Positions 9,435-18,481 are shown, numbered from the stretch's first letter. The stretch is 64,000 nt of DNA from an uncultured Flavobacteriaceae bacterium (GCA_947494325.1 CANLUS010000001.1:310001-374000), one strand, 5' to 3'. The notes: generated by a model from the letters alone, not told the origin. Made by a program: numbers and translations.

Positions 9435-10468
9435 ATTGGCATTTTTAAGTAGGTATTAAATTGCTGTCCATCTTTATTATAATCTAGTTGATAGGTGTCC
9501 TTAAACAACACATCTAAACGTTTTTTAACGTTGGCAGTACCAATACCCTTATCCATAAATTTATCGGAAGAATTTATTACATTTTCAGTCATGATCTCAA
9601 GATAATCATTACTAAAATTAATTCGGATAGTTGCAGGTTTAGACGCATCATTAATGATACCATGTTTACACAGATTTTCGATAAAATGAATGATAATTAA
9701 CGACGGAATAGATTGCTCACCAATATGACCGTCTATTGATAATTTCACATAAAAATCATCTTCATATCTCTTCTCATAGAAATAAAGGTAATCTTTTATA
9801 AAATTAATTTCTTTATTGAGAGGCATGAAATTTTGTTTTACTTCATAAGTAACGTAGCGCAACAATTGAGATAATTTTAAAATATCATTAGCGGTTTCTG
9901 GTTTATCATCATATAGATCAGAATAAAAACCGTTAAGGGTATTAAACAAAAAATGCGGACCTATTTGCGAACGTAACGCCGATACTTGTGCTTCTTGATG
10001 CTGCAACTCTAGCTGATGCATTCGTGATTTATTCTCATTATATCTAAAGATCAAATACACAACACTGCCATAAAAACATGCCTTAAACGTATAAATGAGG
10101 CTATCTACCAAATAGATAAGTACAATATCATTTCGGTCCAAATTGTAATTATGAACATCAAATAATTTTAGGGTAACTACTTCCTCGAGTAAAAATCGAG
10201 TTAAAGCAAAAACTAATATCAATCCGAAAAACAACACGATGTAGCTAATAAATTTCCGTTTTATTAAAAAACGTGGTGTTAACACAAAATAATTGATCGT
10301 ATAAACTGAGAAAAATGCAATATTATACGTAAAAGTAAATAAGGCGCCGGTCCAAAAGAATTCAAAATTTTTAAACCCTCCTCCTATTAAATCATCCCAA
10401 AACAAATCAAATATTGTAAGAACAATGATTACAAGAAGGTTGTATTTTAATTCTTTCGTAACTTTCAA
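9431..10468 (-). CDS. LytS-type sensor histidine kinase
   Basis: 345 residues. Four hydrophobic segments (about 10-28, 42-66, 73-93, 115-141) form a membrane sensor without an extracytoplasmic domain. The His_kinase domain has the phospho-acceptor H172 in QIGPHFLFNTLNG, followed by an ATP-binding domain with a divergent N box (ENLCKHGI) and the G box DKGIGTANVKKRL. It is the middle gene of a three-gene operon between a DUF5694 protein and the LytTR regulator. Confidence 0.93.
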   Translation of the reverse strand: MKVTKELKYNLLVIIVLTIFDLFWDDLIGGGFKNFEFFWTGALFTFTYNIAFFSVYTINYFVLTPRFLIKRKFISYIVLFFGLILVFALTRFLLEEVVTLKLFDVHNYNLDRNDIVLIYLVDSLIYTFKACFYGSVVYLIFRYNENKSRMHQLELQHQEAQVSALRSQIGPHFLFNTLNGFYSDLYDDKPETANDILKLSQLLRYVTYEVKQNFMPLNKEINFIKDYLYFYEKRYEDDFYVKLSIDGHIGEQSIPSLIIIHFIENLCKHGIINDASKPATIRINFSNDYLEIMTENVINSSDKFMDKGIGTANVKKRLDVLFKDTYQLDYNKDGQQFNTYLKMPI

Positions 10469-10473
10469 TAGGT

Positions 10474-11280
10474 TTAATTTAAGATATCCGAGACGCTTAC
10501 AATTTCAAAATCAGGATTTGTACTAAACAAATGTTTCAAAATAGGTATATGTCCTTGACCAAAAATAACTAATATCTTATCATCATTGGGACGAATTTGT
10601 CGCAATATATTGGTATAAATATATAAATTGGTTTTATACCAACCCGCAACCAAATCAGTTCCAACATAATCAGAATTCTTACCGATTTTTACAAAATACT
10701 TACTGTACATTAAAGCATTTTTCTGTAAAAATTCTTCTGTATTAATCTTCAATAAGAATTCTTTAATTGTAGAAATCTCTAGTTGATCATTAACAACATC
10801 CATAAATGTTTTTCCATACTGGTTAAAATTAGAAATAATGTTTTCTTGTTGGCTATTTTTAGCATAGTCAACAACTTTATCAAAATCGAAATCACCGTAG
10901 TAATTAATCGCCGTAACTCGCGATAAATTTGTTTTTTTAGCAGCCTTAAACCCTAATTGATGTATCTCGTTCTTCGTTAATTTAAATCTATTATTAGAAT
11001 ACTCATTATAAAGACTATCCAACTCTTTTTGTTTTAAGATAGGGTATTCTACACATATCTGTGACGGATTAAAATTGCTTATTTTACCTACTACCTTCTC
11101 AATCTCTTTTTGTTTTTGAGCGCTAAATATAGAGAGCGCATTATTCTTAAAAATATCTGTTTCTGATGGTTCAAAATGTAAAGTGCCCATTAACACAATT
11201 TTAATCTTTTTTTGTTTTAATTTTTGAGCATTAAGAAATGTAACAAAAAGGATAGAGCTTACTAAAATGTAAAATTTCAT
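10474..11280 (-). CDS. DUF5694-like exported protein
   Basis: 268 residues with a signal peptide (about 1-18, ending LNAQ). The mature start VLMGTLHFEPSETD and the C-terminal ILVIFGQGHIPILKHLF are the two conserved ends of DUF5694, related to the broader GumN/TraB/ChaN group with a GTxH...GxGH layout. Biochemical function is unknown. It begins the operon with the LytS/LytTR pair and is separated from the kinase by only 5 nt, so it may be a sensory or target component of that system (inference). Confidence 0.8.
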   Translation of the reverse strand: MKFYILVSSILFVTFLNAQKLKQKKIKIVLMGTLHFEPSETDIFKNNALSIFSAQKQKEIEKVVGKISNFNPSQICVEYPILKQKELDSLYNEYSNNRFKLTKNEIHQLGFKAAKKTNLSRVTAINYYGDFDFDKVVDYAKNSQQENIISNFNQYGKTFMDVVNDQLEISTIKEFLLKINTEEFLQKNALMYSKYFVKIGKNSDYVGTDLVAGWYKTNLYIYTNILRQIRPNDDKILVIFGQGHIPILKHLFSTNPDFEIVSVSDILN

Positions 11281-11532
11281 GATTCATTTTTTAAGTAAAT
11301 GTAGACAGCTTCAAAGCCTATAATTAGAAAATTACACTAACACTCCTTTTTACTACACAAACATCATTTTTCATAAGATTAACTCTACTACCTAATTAGA
11401 AAAACATTTATACCACGATTATTCATATTAATGGAATAAAATAGATAGTTCGTACAAAAATGTCGCTTGTAATATTAAAATTGCATACCATTGATCTCAC
11501 AAATTAAAACGAAATCTCTAAATGTGCTAACC

Positions 11533-12825
11533 ATGAAGAACTTTATCATTTTATTACTATTAACAGGATTATTCTCGTGCACAGATAAACAGGCCAATAA
11601 TCAGTTAAAATCTTTGAAGGAAACGAACAGGGCCATTGAATTAAATTTAGAATATCTCGAAAAACATACAGCCTATTTTACAATAAATAACAATATTTTT
11701 GAAGGGAAAGGTAAAGAAGTAGTCGAAAATTTTATCAACGAATCACAATTTATCGTGTATGGTGAAATGCATGATTCACAACAGACTTCAATTATAACAA
11801 AAGCATTCATCCCTTTACTTAAGCAAGCTGGTTTTGATTATTTCGCTCTAGAAGTTGGACCAACCTCAGCTCAGGTGTTAACTAAGCTATCAACACCTGC
11901 CAAAAAAACGATAGAAAACCTTCATACTTTTAACACAAAATACGCCATAACTGAATTGGACGAAGTAGACTATCCTATCCCTTTCTTTACTGGAATCAGT
12001 GATGCTGAATTTTTACAAGAAGCAAGTGCCAATGAAATGGAATTTTGGGGTATTGATCAAGAATACTATTTCGCCTCATTTTTTCTTTTAGATGAACTTT
12101 TAGAAACCATCATATCGAATCCGAATTTTAGTGAAATGAAGATTCTTAAGGAAAAAGCTAATCAAGCAATGATAAAGCATTTCATGAAAGAATTGGCCGA
12201 TGATAATTATGAAACTTATAAAAACATTATTAAAGATAACCATGTGGTTCACTTCTTTAATTCTTTTAAGAAAACAAATACAAGAGCTCAACAAATAATA
12301 GATGATTTACAAACAAGTTGGGATATTTACATACGATGGCGAGACGACTCGCATGTAGATCGCATAAGTTATATGCGCAATAACTATATGAAACATTATA
12401 ACAAAGCTTCAGAAACAAAAAAATTACCAAAAGTTTTTACTAAAATTGGAAGTTTGCATGCTTCAAAATTAATTTCGAATGGCGCCTTTGATATTGGATG
12501 CTTAACTGAAGAACTGGCTCAAAAGAATGGAACCTATGGTACAAGCATAAACACTTGGAAACCCTACGAACTAGAAAATGATTCAATTGTTAACAATCTT
12601 GAGAGATATAAAAGAAGTTTTAAAAGATACAAACTATTCACTGATCTTTCAAAGCAAGACAAATGGACAATCATCAATTTAAAAGACATCAGAAAAGATC
12701 TTAAAAAAGGTGTTGTAGTGTTACCTATAAATGGTGATTATCATAGACTTAAAAAACTCATAGAAAGTTATGATTATCAAATTATTTTACCTGTAGATGA
12801 AGATGTGAAACCAAATAGAAGTTAA
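11533..12825 (+). CDS. ChaN/erythromycin-esterase-like lipoprotein of unknown function
   Basis: 430 residues from the ATG at 11533, which gives a clean lipoprotein signal (LLLLTGLFSC); an upstream TTG at 11491 would add 14 residues ahead of it and is less likely. The mature protein begins a domain with FIVYGEMHDSQQTSI and FALEVGPTSAQ, which resembles the EreA/ChaN group (GExHxxxx then an acidic strand). A later KIGSLHASK supplies another His. Substrate unknown. Its stop overlaps the stop of the convergent gene by 3 nt. The upstream 250 nt, shared with the DUF5694 gene, show no good promoter match. Confidence 0.75.
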   Translation: MKNFIILLLLTGLFSCTDKQANNQLKSLKETNRAIELNLEYLEKHTAYFTINNNIFEGKGKEVVENFINESQFIVYGEMHDSQQTSIITKAFIPLLKQAGFDYFALEVGPTSAQVLTKLSTPAKKTIENLHTFNTKYAITELDEVDYPIPFFTGISDAEFLQEASANEMEFWGIDQEYYFASFFLLDELLETIISNPNFSEMKILKEKANQAMIKHFMKELADDNYETYKNIIKDNHVVHFFNSFKKTNTRAQQIIDDLQTSWDIYIRWRDDSHVDRISYMRNNYMKHYNKASETKKLPKVFTKIGSLHASKLISNGAFDIGCLTEELAQKNGTYGTSINTWKPYELENDSIVNNLERYKRSFKRYKLFTDLSKQDKWTIINLKDIRKDLKKGVVVLPINGDYHRLKKLIESYDYQIILPVDEDVKPNRS

Positions 12826-13436
12826 GAATCAGAAGGGACCAAACACTTTTTAGTATCCCATTTGTTTTTAAGTGAATCAAGTGGGATTTTTTTTCGAAAA
12901 CAATCTAAAAATGACCCCTCTTTATCTTTACTCAAAATTCGAAGCTTGCCAGATTCTAAGGAATCTATTAACTTTTGCATTACTACTTTTTTAGTCGCTC
13001 TTTTGAAAGTAGATCCGACCGTTATTCCTATTTTGTTATTGTATAAGTCCATATCTGTCGATGGTTTATCTGGCAACAAACCATCTTCCAATCTTCGTTT
13101 TTGATAGGTGCGATAGTTTCCTTTTTCATGTGCTTTCCCAAGGGTATATGCTGCTCTCTTCCCAATATCTTGGGTAAGACGAGCCATCCAATAACTGTGT
13201 TTAAAAGCATCTAACTTACCTCCGCTATTGTCATTTCCAATGACTCCATTTACTTTTTGAATAGAATCTTTAACGCGAAGCACCTCTAAAGAAACCTGAT
13301 AAGCTCTCTTGGCTTTAAATGGATGAAAGACCACCCAAGTTCGTTCTGGCTTAGATAATTTAGACAATGACTGTTTTAACTTAGGTGAACAATTGCTCAA
13401 AATTAATACGGCTAAAATCAGCAATAGGTTTTTCAT
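12822..13436 (-). CDS. DUF6973-like lipoprotein
   Basis: 204 residues with a lipoprotein signal (ILAVLILSNC, Cys16). A conserved His-rich core reads DAFKHSYWMARLTQDIG, then GKAHEKG, then TDMDLYNNKIG, which matches my memory of the DUF6973 family (NAFRHAYW...AHE...MDLHNN). The His/Asp pattern suggests a metal site, but no activity is established. The N-terminus overlaps the upstream region of the aminopeptidase gene on the other strand, so the promoters face each other across about 60 nt. Confidence 0.72.
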   Translation of the reverse strand: MKNLLLILAVLILSNCSPKLKQSLSKLSKPERTWVVFHPFKAKRAYQVSLEVLRVKDSIQKVNGVIGNDNSGGKLDAFKHSYWMARLTQDIGKRAAYTLGKAHEKGNYRTYQKRRLEDGLLPDKPSTDMDLYNNKIGITVGSTFKRATKKVVMQKLIDSLESGKLRILSKDKEGSFLDCFRKKIPLDSLKNKWDTKKCLVPSDS

Positions 13437-13447
13437 GAATTCGTGTA

Positions 13448-13474
13448 TTGAATGCTCACAAATTTATACATTTG
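13448..13474 (+). promoter_or_regulatory. candidate promoter of the aminopeptidase P gene
   Basis: A perfect -7 box TACATTTG lies at 13467-13474, with TTG at 13448-13450 (16-nt spacer, slightly short). The box precedes the ATG at 13498 by 23 nt and supports that start over the longer open frame. Confidence 0.5.
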
Positions 13475-13497
13475 AAAATCAATTAAACAAAACTAAC

Positions 13498-14787
13498 ATG
13501 AAGTATCTACCTATAGATTCAAAACTTTTTATAAAAAATCGTAAAAATTTTGCAGCCCAGATACAGCCCAAAAGTTTGGCTGTTTTTAATTCTAATGATA
13601 TTTATCCGATAAGTGCTGATAGTACTATGCCTTTCGAGCAACATCGTGATATTTTTTATCTAAGTGGTGTAGATCAAGAAGAAAGTGTATTAGTCTTATT
13701 TCCGGATTGCCCAAAAGAAAAGCATCGTGAGATATTATTTTTAAAAGAGACCAATGATCATATCGCAGTTTGGGAAGGTGAGAAATTAACTAAAGAAGCT
13801 GCTTTAAAAACTAGCGGGATTAAAACAGTGTATTGGTTACAAGATATGAAGCGCGTACTTTTCGAAATCATGACACAATGCGATACGATATATATCAATA
13901 CTAATGAACATTACAGAGCATCGGTAGAAACAGAGACTCGCGAAGATCGTTTTACCAAATGGTTAAAAGATACATATCCTGCCCATGCAGTTGCTAAGAG
14001 TAACCCTATTTTACAACGACTACGGTCAGTAAAGGATCCCATTGAAATAGATTTAATTCAACAAGCATGTACTATTACTGAAAAAGGTTTTCGACGAGTA
14101 TTGAACTTCGTAAAGCCTGGTGTTATGGAGTACGAAATTGAAGCAGAGTTTATACATGAATTTCTACGAAATCGTTCGAAAAAATTCGCTTACACTCCTA
14201 TTGTTGCCTCTGGTAATAATGCCAATGTGTTACATTATATAGAAAACAATCAAGAATGTAAACCCGGTGATCTTATTTTGATGGATGTTGGTGCAGAATA
14301 TGCCAATTATGCTAGTGATATGACACGTACCATACCCGTGTCTGGGAAATTCTCGAAGCGACAAAAAGAGGTTTACAATGCGGTGTTACGAGTTAAAAAC
14401 GAAGCGACTAAATTATTAATTCCGGGTACAGATTGGGGTGAATATCACATAGAAGTTGGTAAGATCATGACATCGGAATTAATCGGCTTAAATCTTCTTG
14501 ACAAAAACGACGTGAAAAATGAGAACCCAGAATGGCCGGCATATAAGAAATATTTTATGCACGGAACTTCTCATCACATGGGTCTTGACACACATGATTA
14601 TGGTATATTGACAGAACCTATGCAAGCAAATATGGTTTTTACCGTTGAGCCTGGCATTTACATTCCAGATGAAGGTTTTGGAATTCGTCTAGAAGATGAC
14701 GTGGTAATTCAGAAAAAAGGTGAGCCTATTAACTTAATGAAGAATATTCCTATCGAAGTCGATGAAATCGAAGAGTTGATGTCATAA
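13498..14787 (+). CDS. pepP: aminopeptidase P family Xaa-Pro peptidase
   Basis: 429 residues from ATG 13498 (the frame is open from 13393, but that part overlaps the neighbour's N-terminus and the promoter). It removes N-terminal residues preceding proline. An N-terminal AMP_N domain is followed by the M24 pita-bread domain. The expected dinuclear metal ligands are visible: Asp in LMDVGAEY and SDMTRTIP, His in FMHGTSHHMG, Glu in FTVEPGIYIP and in GIRLEDDVVI. No signal peptide, so cytoplasmic. The following class V aminotransferase-like gene starts 23 nt downstream and is probably co-transcribed. Confidence 0.94.
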   Translation: MKYLPIDSKLFIKNRKNFAAQIQPKSLAVFNSNDIYPISADSTMPFEQHRDIFYLSGVDQEESVLVLFPDCPKEKHREILFLKETNDHIAVWEGEKLTKEAALKTSGIKTVYWLQDMKRVLFEIMTQCDTIYINTNEHYRASVETETREDRFTKWLKDTYPAHAVAKSNPILQRLRSVKDPIEIDLIQQACTITEKGFRRVLNFVKPGVMEYEIEAEFIHEFLRNRSKKFAYTPIVASGNNANVLHYIENNQECKPGDLILMDVGAEYANYASDMTRTIPVSGKFSKRQKEVYNAVLRVKNEATKLLIPGTDWGEYHIEVGKIMTSELIGLNLLDKNDVKNENPEWPAYKKYFMHGTSHHMGLDTHDYGILTEPMQANMVFTVEPGIYIPDEGFGIRLEDDVVIQKKGEPINLMKNIPIEVDEIEELMS

Positions 14788-14810
14788 TTACATCTTTTTA
14801 AAATGTCTTA

Positions 14811-16088
14811 ATGGAATCTAAAAATCGAAGAAAATTTATTCAATCTTTAGCTACAGGTGTGGCTGGTATAACTATGTTTCCGACGTTTGCAACACCGACC
14901 ATTCAAAAACAACTAGAATTTTTATACGATTCAGAAGAAAATACAACGGAAGCTTTTTGGGAACATATCAAAACACAGTTCGTGTTTGCGAGTAAATTGC
15001 ATTATTTTAATAATGCTTCGCTAGGATCTTCTCCTTTCAGTATTCAAAATGCAACAAGAAAATTTAGAGCGACTTTAGATGGGTTTCCATCAAAATATAT
15101 GTGGGGCGGATGGAATGATGAAAAAGAAAACACTCGAAAAAGTGTTGCTGAATTATTTTCTGTTTCTTCTGAAGAAATTGCTATTATTCACAATACCACC
15201 GAAGGTATGAATCTCATAGCTCGAAGTTTTGATTTAGATCCTGGCGATGAGGTTATTCTTGCTGATCATGAACACGCGAGTGGCACAATTCCCTGGCAGG
15301 TTTGGCAACAAACAAAAGGAGTCAAATTAATTCGACCTAGGTTGCCCATACTTCCGAAAAGTATTGACGAAATTGTGGCAGTATATCGAGATGCTATAAC
15401 TCCGAAAACCAAAATCATATCGATGTGCCATATCGTAAATACCAATGGAATGATATTACCAGTAAAGGAAATTTCAGAAATGGCTCATGAAAAGGGAATT
15501 TTAGTTGCTGTTGATGGCGCACAATCTGCAGGAATGTTTCAAATCAATTTACATGATCTATCATGCGATTTTTTTACAGCAAGTTCTCATAAGTGGTTAT
15601 TTTCTCCGAAAGGGGTTGGTATATTTTATGCAAAAAAGGACAGTCAATACCATTTAAAACCTCTATTGGTCGCTCGAGGTTACACTGACAAAAGTATTAG
15701 GCGATTAGAAAACTACAATACTAGAAATTTACCGGAGGTTTTAGGGCTCGGGGCATCCGTCGATTTTCACAATAGTTTAGGATCACAAAAAATTCATAAT
15801 AGATCCTATGAACTTAAAAATTACTTTCGTTCAAAAATTGCATCAAACACGAGTTTTAAACTAAAAACACCTTCATCTGATGACCTTTCATGCGCTATTC
15901 AAGTTGTAGAAATTCTAGGCAAGGATGTGAAAGAAATGAAAATACAATTGTTTGATAATTATGGAATTGATTGTAGACCTATGACCAATTTTGGTCTAAA
16001 CGCATTACGATTTTCATTTGCGATCTACATCACAAAAAAAGACATTGATTATTTAGTGAATGCTTTAGACGAATTATCTAAAAAATAA
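14811..16088 (+). CDS. Tat-exported class V aminotransferase-like PLP enzyme (isopenicillin-N-epimerase-like)
   Basis: 425 residues. The N-terminus has a twin-arginine motif (NRRKFIQSL) and a hydrophobic segment (ATGVAGITMFPTFA), suggesting folded export to the periplasm. The body is fold-type I PLP: AIIHNTTEGMNLI, AVDGAQSAGM and the Schiff-base Lys in TASSHKWLFSPKGVG. Family members are annotated as isopenicillin N epimerase or cysteine desulfurase-like; no Cys-loop of a desulfurase was seen. Substrate unknown. Periplasmic PLP enzymes are uncommon, but this Tat-tagged type recurs in Bacteroidota. Confidence 0.85.
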   Translation: MESKNRRKFIQSLATGVAGITMFPTFATPTIQKQLEFLYDSEENTTEAFWEHIKTQFVFASKLHYFNNASLGSSPFSIQNATRKFRATLDGFPSKYMWGGWNDEKENTRKSVAELFSVSSEEIAIIHNTTEGMNLIARSFDLDPGDEVILADHEHASGTIPWQVWQQTKGVKLIRPRLPILPKSIDEIVAVYRDAITPKTKIISMCHIVNTNGMILPVKEISEMAHEKGILVAVDGAQSAGMFQINLHDLSCDFFTASSHKWLFSPKGVGIFYAKKDSQYHLKPLLVARGYTDKSIRRLENYNTRNLPEVLGLGASVDFHNSLGSQKIHNRSYELKNYFRSKIASNTSFKLKTPSSDDLSCAIQVVEILGKDVKEMKIQLFDNYGIDCRPMTNFGLNALRFSFAIYITKKDIDYLVNALDELSKK

Positions 16089-16096
16089 TCCCTATT

Positions 16097-16552
16097 CTAT
16101 TCGTTCAAAGAAAATTTCGGTTTCGATTGCCAAACTATATTGATGATTTTCCATCCATCAGCTGTATGAACCATATTTAAATAATCTATTCCCCAAACTG
16201 CTGTTACTTTCGTTACTGCAATTTTATCTGACACTTCGAGTACCTCCACTATTCTAGGACTTGATGCATTCGCTTGACCCCCTTTTACATTCCATTTTTT
16301 TGCCAAATTGATTAAGGCTTCAAATGGCATTTCTAATGCATCAGAATATGAACTCTTCTTCGAATCATACCACCAGCCCACTTTTCTTAAATCTTTATGA
16401 ACACTTTTATAAGCCAAGGTCGTATCTACTTTATAAAAAGTATCGATATAATTATAACTAGTTTGAGTCACCTCTTTAATGGCAATTTCCTTTTCTTGGG
16501 CCTTCATTTGAACACAAATAAACAAGAATAAAATAATAGTTAGCTGTTTCAT
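16097..16552 (-). CDS. secreted lumazine-binding-like/NTF2-fold protein
   Basis: 151 residues with a signal peptide (about 1-18, ending QMKAQ). The body (VTQTSYNYIDTFYKVDTTLAYKSVHKDLRKVGWW and a C-terminal MVHTADGWKIINIVWQ) fits the putative lumazine-binding family of the NTF2 superfamily. No catalytic function is known. A strong terminator lies between it and the upstream redox operon, so it is probably transcribed separately. Confidence 0.75.
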   Translation of the reverse strand: MKQLTIILFLFICVQMKAQEKEIAIKEVTQTSYNYIDTFYKVDTTLAYKSVHKDLRKVGWWYDSKKSSYSDALEMPFEALINLAKKWNVKGGQANASSPRIVEVLEVSDKIAVTKVTAVWGIDYLNMVHTADGWKIINIVWQSKPKFSLNE

Positions 16553-16624
16553 AATAAGAGTTTTATGTAAATTTAATTTATAAAAACATGTGTAACAGTT
16601 AATAAAAGCCTAAATTTTTTAACC

Positions 16625-16656
16625 AAAAAAGGTGCACTCTTTCAAGTGCACCTTTT
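16625..16656 (-). terminator. intrinsic terminator of the redox operon
   Basis: A perfect 12-bp stem, AAAAGGTGCACT at 16627-16638 with its complement at 16645-16656, and a 6-nt loop. On the minus strand the stem runs into six T residues. It sits 18 nt after the cupredoxin-like gene. Confidence 0.85.
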
Positions 16657-16673
16657 CACTAATCAAATCTAAA

Positions 16674-17054
16674 CTACTCTACGATTAAACTGTATTGCGG
16701 TGTTGGATTTAAAGGACAGAAATATACATACTCTCCTTTTTTTAACGTAACCGTTTTAGACGTTTCTTTGGTATTATTTTTTACCTGAGAAGTAACATAT
16801 GCATTTTTAATATGGTTCGCTGCATCTGTTTTTCCTTTTGGCGCTAATACAAAACCTACGTTATGTCCTACTTCATTATTCGAAATTTCAAAAATATAAG
16901 TACCCTCAGAAAGTGTGATTTGTTTCTGTGTGAATTCACCTTTTGTTTGTTCTAAAGAAACTATTTTAACTGCTTCTTTCTTAGTCATTTTGTCTTGAGC
17001 CGTAGCTGTTAATGTAAATGCTACTAAAAATAATCCTACTACTAAATTTTTCAT
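16674..17054 (-). CDS. cupredoxin-like secreted protein lacking a full type 1 copper site
   Basis: 126 residues: signal peptide 1-19 (ending TATAQ), then one plastocyanin/azurin-like beta-sandwich (about 35-126; GTYIFEISNNEVGHNVGF, VTLKKGEYVYFCPLNP). A type 1 site needs His, Cys, His and usually Met. Here H64 and C113 are present, but the position of the second His after the Cys is Asn (CPLN) and no Met follows. It therefore probably does not bind copper in the classical way. It is the last gene of the redox operon, before the terminator. Confidence 0.82.
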   Translation of the reverse strand: MKNLVVGLFLVAFTLTATAQDKMTKKEAVKIVSLEQTKGEFTQKQITLSEGTYIFEISNNEVGHNVGFVLAPKGKTDAANHIKNAYVTSQVKNNTKETSKTVTLKKGEYVYFCPLNPTPQYSLIVE

Positions 17055-17102
17055 TGTTTTAATTTTTAAATTGTGATATTATTTCGTTTTAATGTTTCTA
17101 TT

Positions 17103-17459
17103 TTAAGCGTGGTAATAGCGTTCTCTATAAATTTTTCCATCCTTCCATTGAGTAGCTACTGCTTGTTCTGATAGCATCGTACTGCCATCTTTCAATTTTA
17201 ACTCCATTTCGGCAGTATAAAAAGAATAATTTCCTTGAACCGCAATGTCTTTGACGTCATATCTAATAAACTCCTCTAATTGATTGTCAATAAAATCGTT
17301 TTCAAAGTCAAGATTAAATTGCTTTCCTTTCTTTGGGTCCCCATTTCCTTCTCTTAATTCAACATCATCATGTAAATATGTTTCCATGGCTTCAATAAAC
17401 TTAGCTTCTGCCAGTAACTCATGAATGTGTTTCAAATTTTTTTCTATCTGGTTTGACAT
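17103..17459 (-). CDS. SnoaL/NTF2-like small protein
   Basis: 118 residues, no signal peptide. The pattern IHELLAEAKFIEAMETYLHDDVELREGNGDPKKG and a C-terminal VATQWKDGKIYRERYYHA is typical of SnoaL-like NTF2-fold proteins. Catalysis is not established. It lies 17 nt after the AhpD-like gene and 48 nt before the cupredoxin-like gene in the redox operon. Confidence 0.8.
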   Translation of the reverse strand: MSNQIEKNLKHIHELLAEAKFIEAMETYLHDDVELREGNGDPKKGKQFNLDFENDFIDNQLEEFIRYDVKDIAVQGNYSFYTAEMELKLKDGSTMLSEQAVATQWKDGKIYRERYYHA

Positions 17460-17476
17460 TTTATATTTTATTTTAA

Positions 17477-18022
17477 TTAAACTAATTCTTCTAACTTTTG
17501 AACTGCTGGAAAATCAACTGGTATCTGCGTTGTATTGTTGATGTAATTAGAGATTGTTTTATCTCCAACTAAAGAAATAACATCGATCAAATTTCCTTTT
17601 GTATATCCTTCATTAAAGAAGTTTTCTAACAGTGTTGCATCTGTATTTCCTCTACTCTCTGTAATGTTTTTAGCCAATGCAGCTAATGCGTTGTATTTTG
17701 TATCGAAAGAAGCGTTTCCAGCTCTTAATTCTAAGATCTGAGTATCGGTAAAGCCATTCATTTTACTTATTGCGGTATGCGCTGACAAACAATATTCACA
17801 TCCATTTACTTGACTCACTGCTAAGTTTACTACTTCTTTCTCTTTTGTAGAAAGCGACGTTTTTGCATTGCTAAAATTCAAGTAGTTTTCTAACGCTGTG
17901 TCGCTATACGCATAAGTAGCAAATAAATTCGGTACAAATCCTAATCCTTTTTGCAGGTTGTCAAAAATTGCTTGATTTTTTTCTGAAACTTCTTCTCTCG
18001 TTGGTACATTAAATGTGCTCAT
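17477..18022 (-). CDS. AhpD/carboxymuconolactone-decarboxylase-family protein (peroxidase-related)
   Basis: 181 residues. The redox motif CEYCLSAH (C75, C78, H82) is intact and matches AhpD-type alkylhydroperoxidase-related proteins rather than true carboxymuconolactone decarboxylase. The all-helical CMD domain spans about 40-150. It probably handles peroxides or thiol redox in the cytoplasm, and the thioredoxin encoded two genes upstream is a plausible reductant. It starts 24 nt after the stop of the 31-residue CxxC micro-protein. Confidence 0.9.
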   Translation of the reverse strand: MSTFNVPTREEVSEKNQAIFDNLQKGLGFVPNLFATYAYSDTALENYLNFSNAKTSLSTKEKEVVNLAVSQVNGCEYCLSAHTAISKMNGFTDTQILELRAGNASFDTKYNALAALAKNITESRGNTDATLLENFFNEGYTKGNLIDVISLVGDKTISNYINNTTQIPVDFPAVQKLEELV

Positions 18023-18046
18023 AATTTTATTATTTTTTAATTGTTA

Positions 18047-18142
18047 TTATTGTTTTTCTATTGTGTTTGTTAATCTCTCTAAATTGCTTTCATCATACTC
18101 TTGATATCCCCAGCAATTTGGGCATGCATTATAATTTTCCAT
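18047..18142 (-). CDS. 31-residue CxxC micro-protein in the redox operon
   Basis: A short frame starting MENYNACPNCWGYQEY and ending NTIEKQ with two TAA stops. It begins 2 nt after the thioredoxin stop and ends 24 nt before the AhpD-like start, filling the gap exactly. Its CPNCWGYQEY core looks like half a zinc ribbon or a redox CxxC site, followed by a charged helix. I believe similar tiny proteins occur in other Flavobacteriaceae, but cannot confirm it here. The tight operon fit and the non-random N-terminus argue that it is real. Confidence 0.72.
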   Translation of the reverse strand: MENYNACPNCWGYQEYDESNLERLTNTIEKQ

Positions 18143-18144
18143 AT

Positions 18145-18465
18145 TTAGGCTGTTTTTAAATTATTTATCTGTGCTCTTAGATCTCTTTCTGATACTAATC
18201 CGTTTTGTCTATGTACTTCATCACCATTCGATATGAAAACCAATGTTGGTATACTTCTTACACCGAATGAAGCCGCTAACTCGGCATTTTGATCTACGTT
18301 CACTTTTTTTATTAATACGTCTCCATCAAACTCATCAGCTAATTTGTGAACTGTTGGTAATAATGTCTGACATGGACCGCACCAGTCTGCATAAAAATCG
18401 ATGAGTACTTTTTGATTAATTTCAATCGTTTTTTGAAAATCTTCTTGATTTAATTGTATGTCCAT
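18145..18465 (-). CDS. thioredoxin
   Basis: 106 residues from ATG 18465, the usual thioredoxin length. An in-frame GTG at 18495 would add ten residues but falls in the loop of a hairpin and is less likely. The active site WCGPC is at 28-32, with the cis-Pro segment VRSIPTLVF. It leads the operon with the CxxC micro-protein, AhpD-like, NTF2-like and cupredoxin-like genes, and is therefore likely a dedicated rather than housekeeping thioredoxin. Confidence 0.93.
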   Translation of the reverse strand: MDIQLNQEDFQKTIEINQKVLIDFYADWCGPCQTLLPTVHKLADEFDGDVLIKKVNVDQNAELAASFGVRSIPTLVFISNGDEVHRQNGLVSERDLRAQINNLKTA

Positions 18466-18481
18466 TTTTTCTTCGTTTTGG

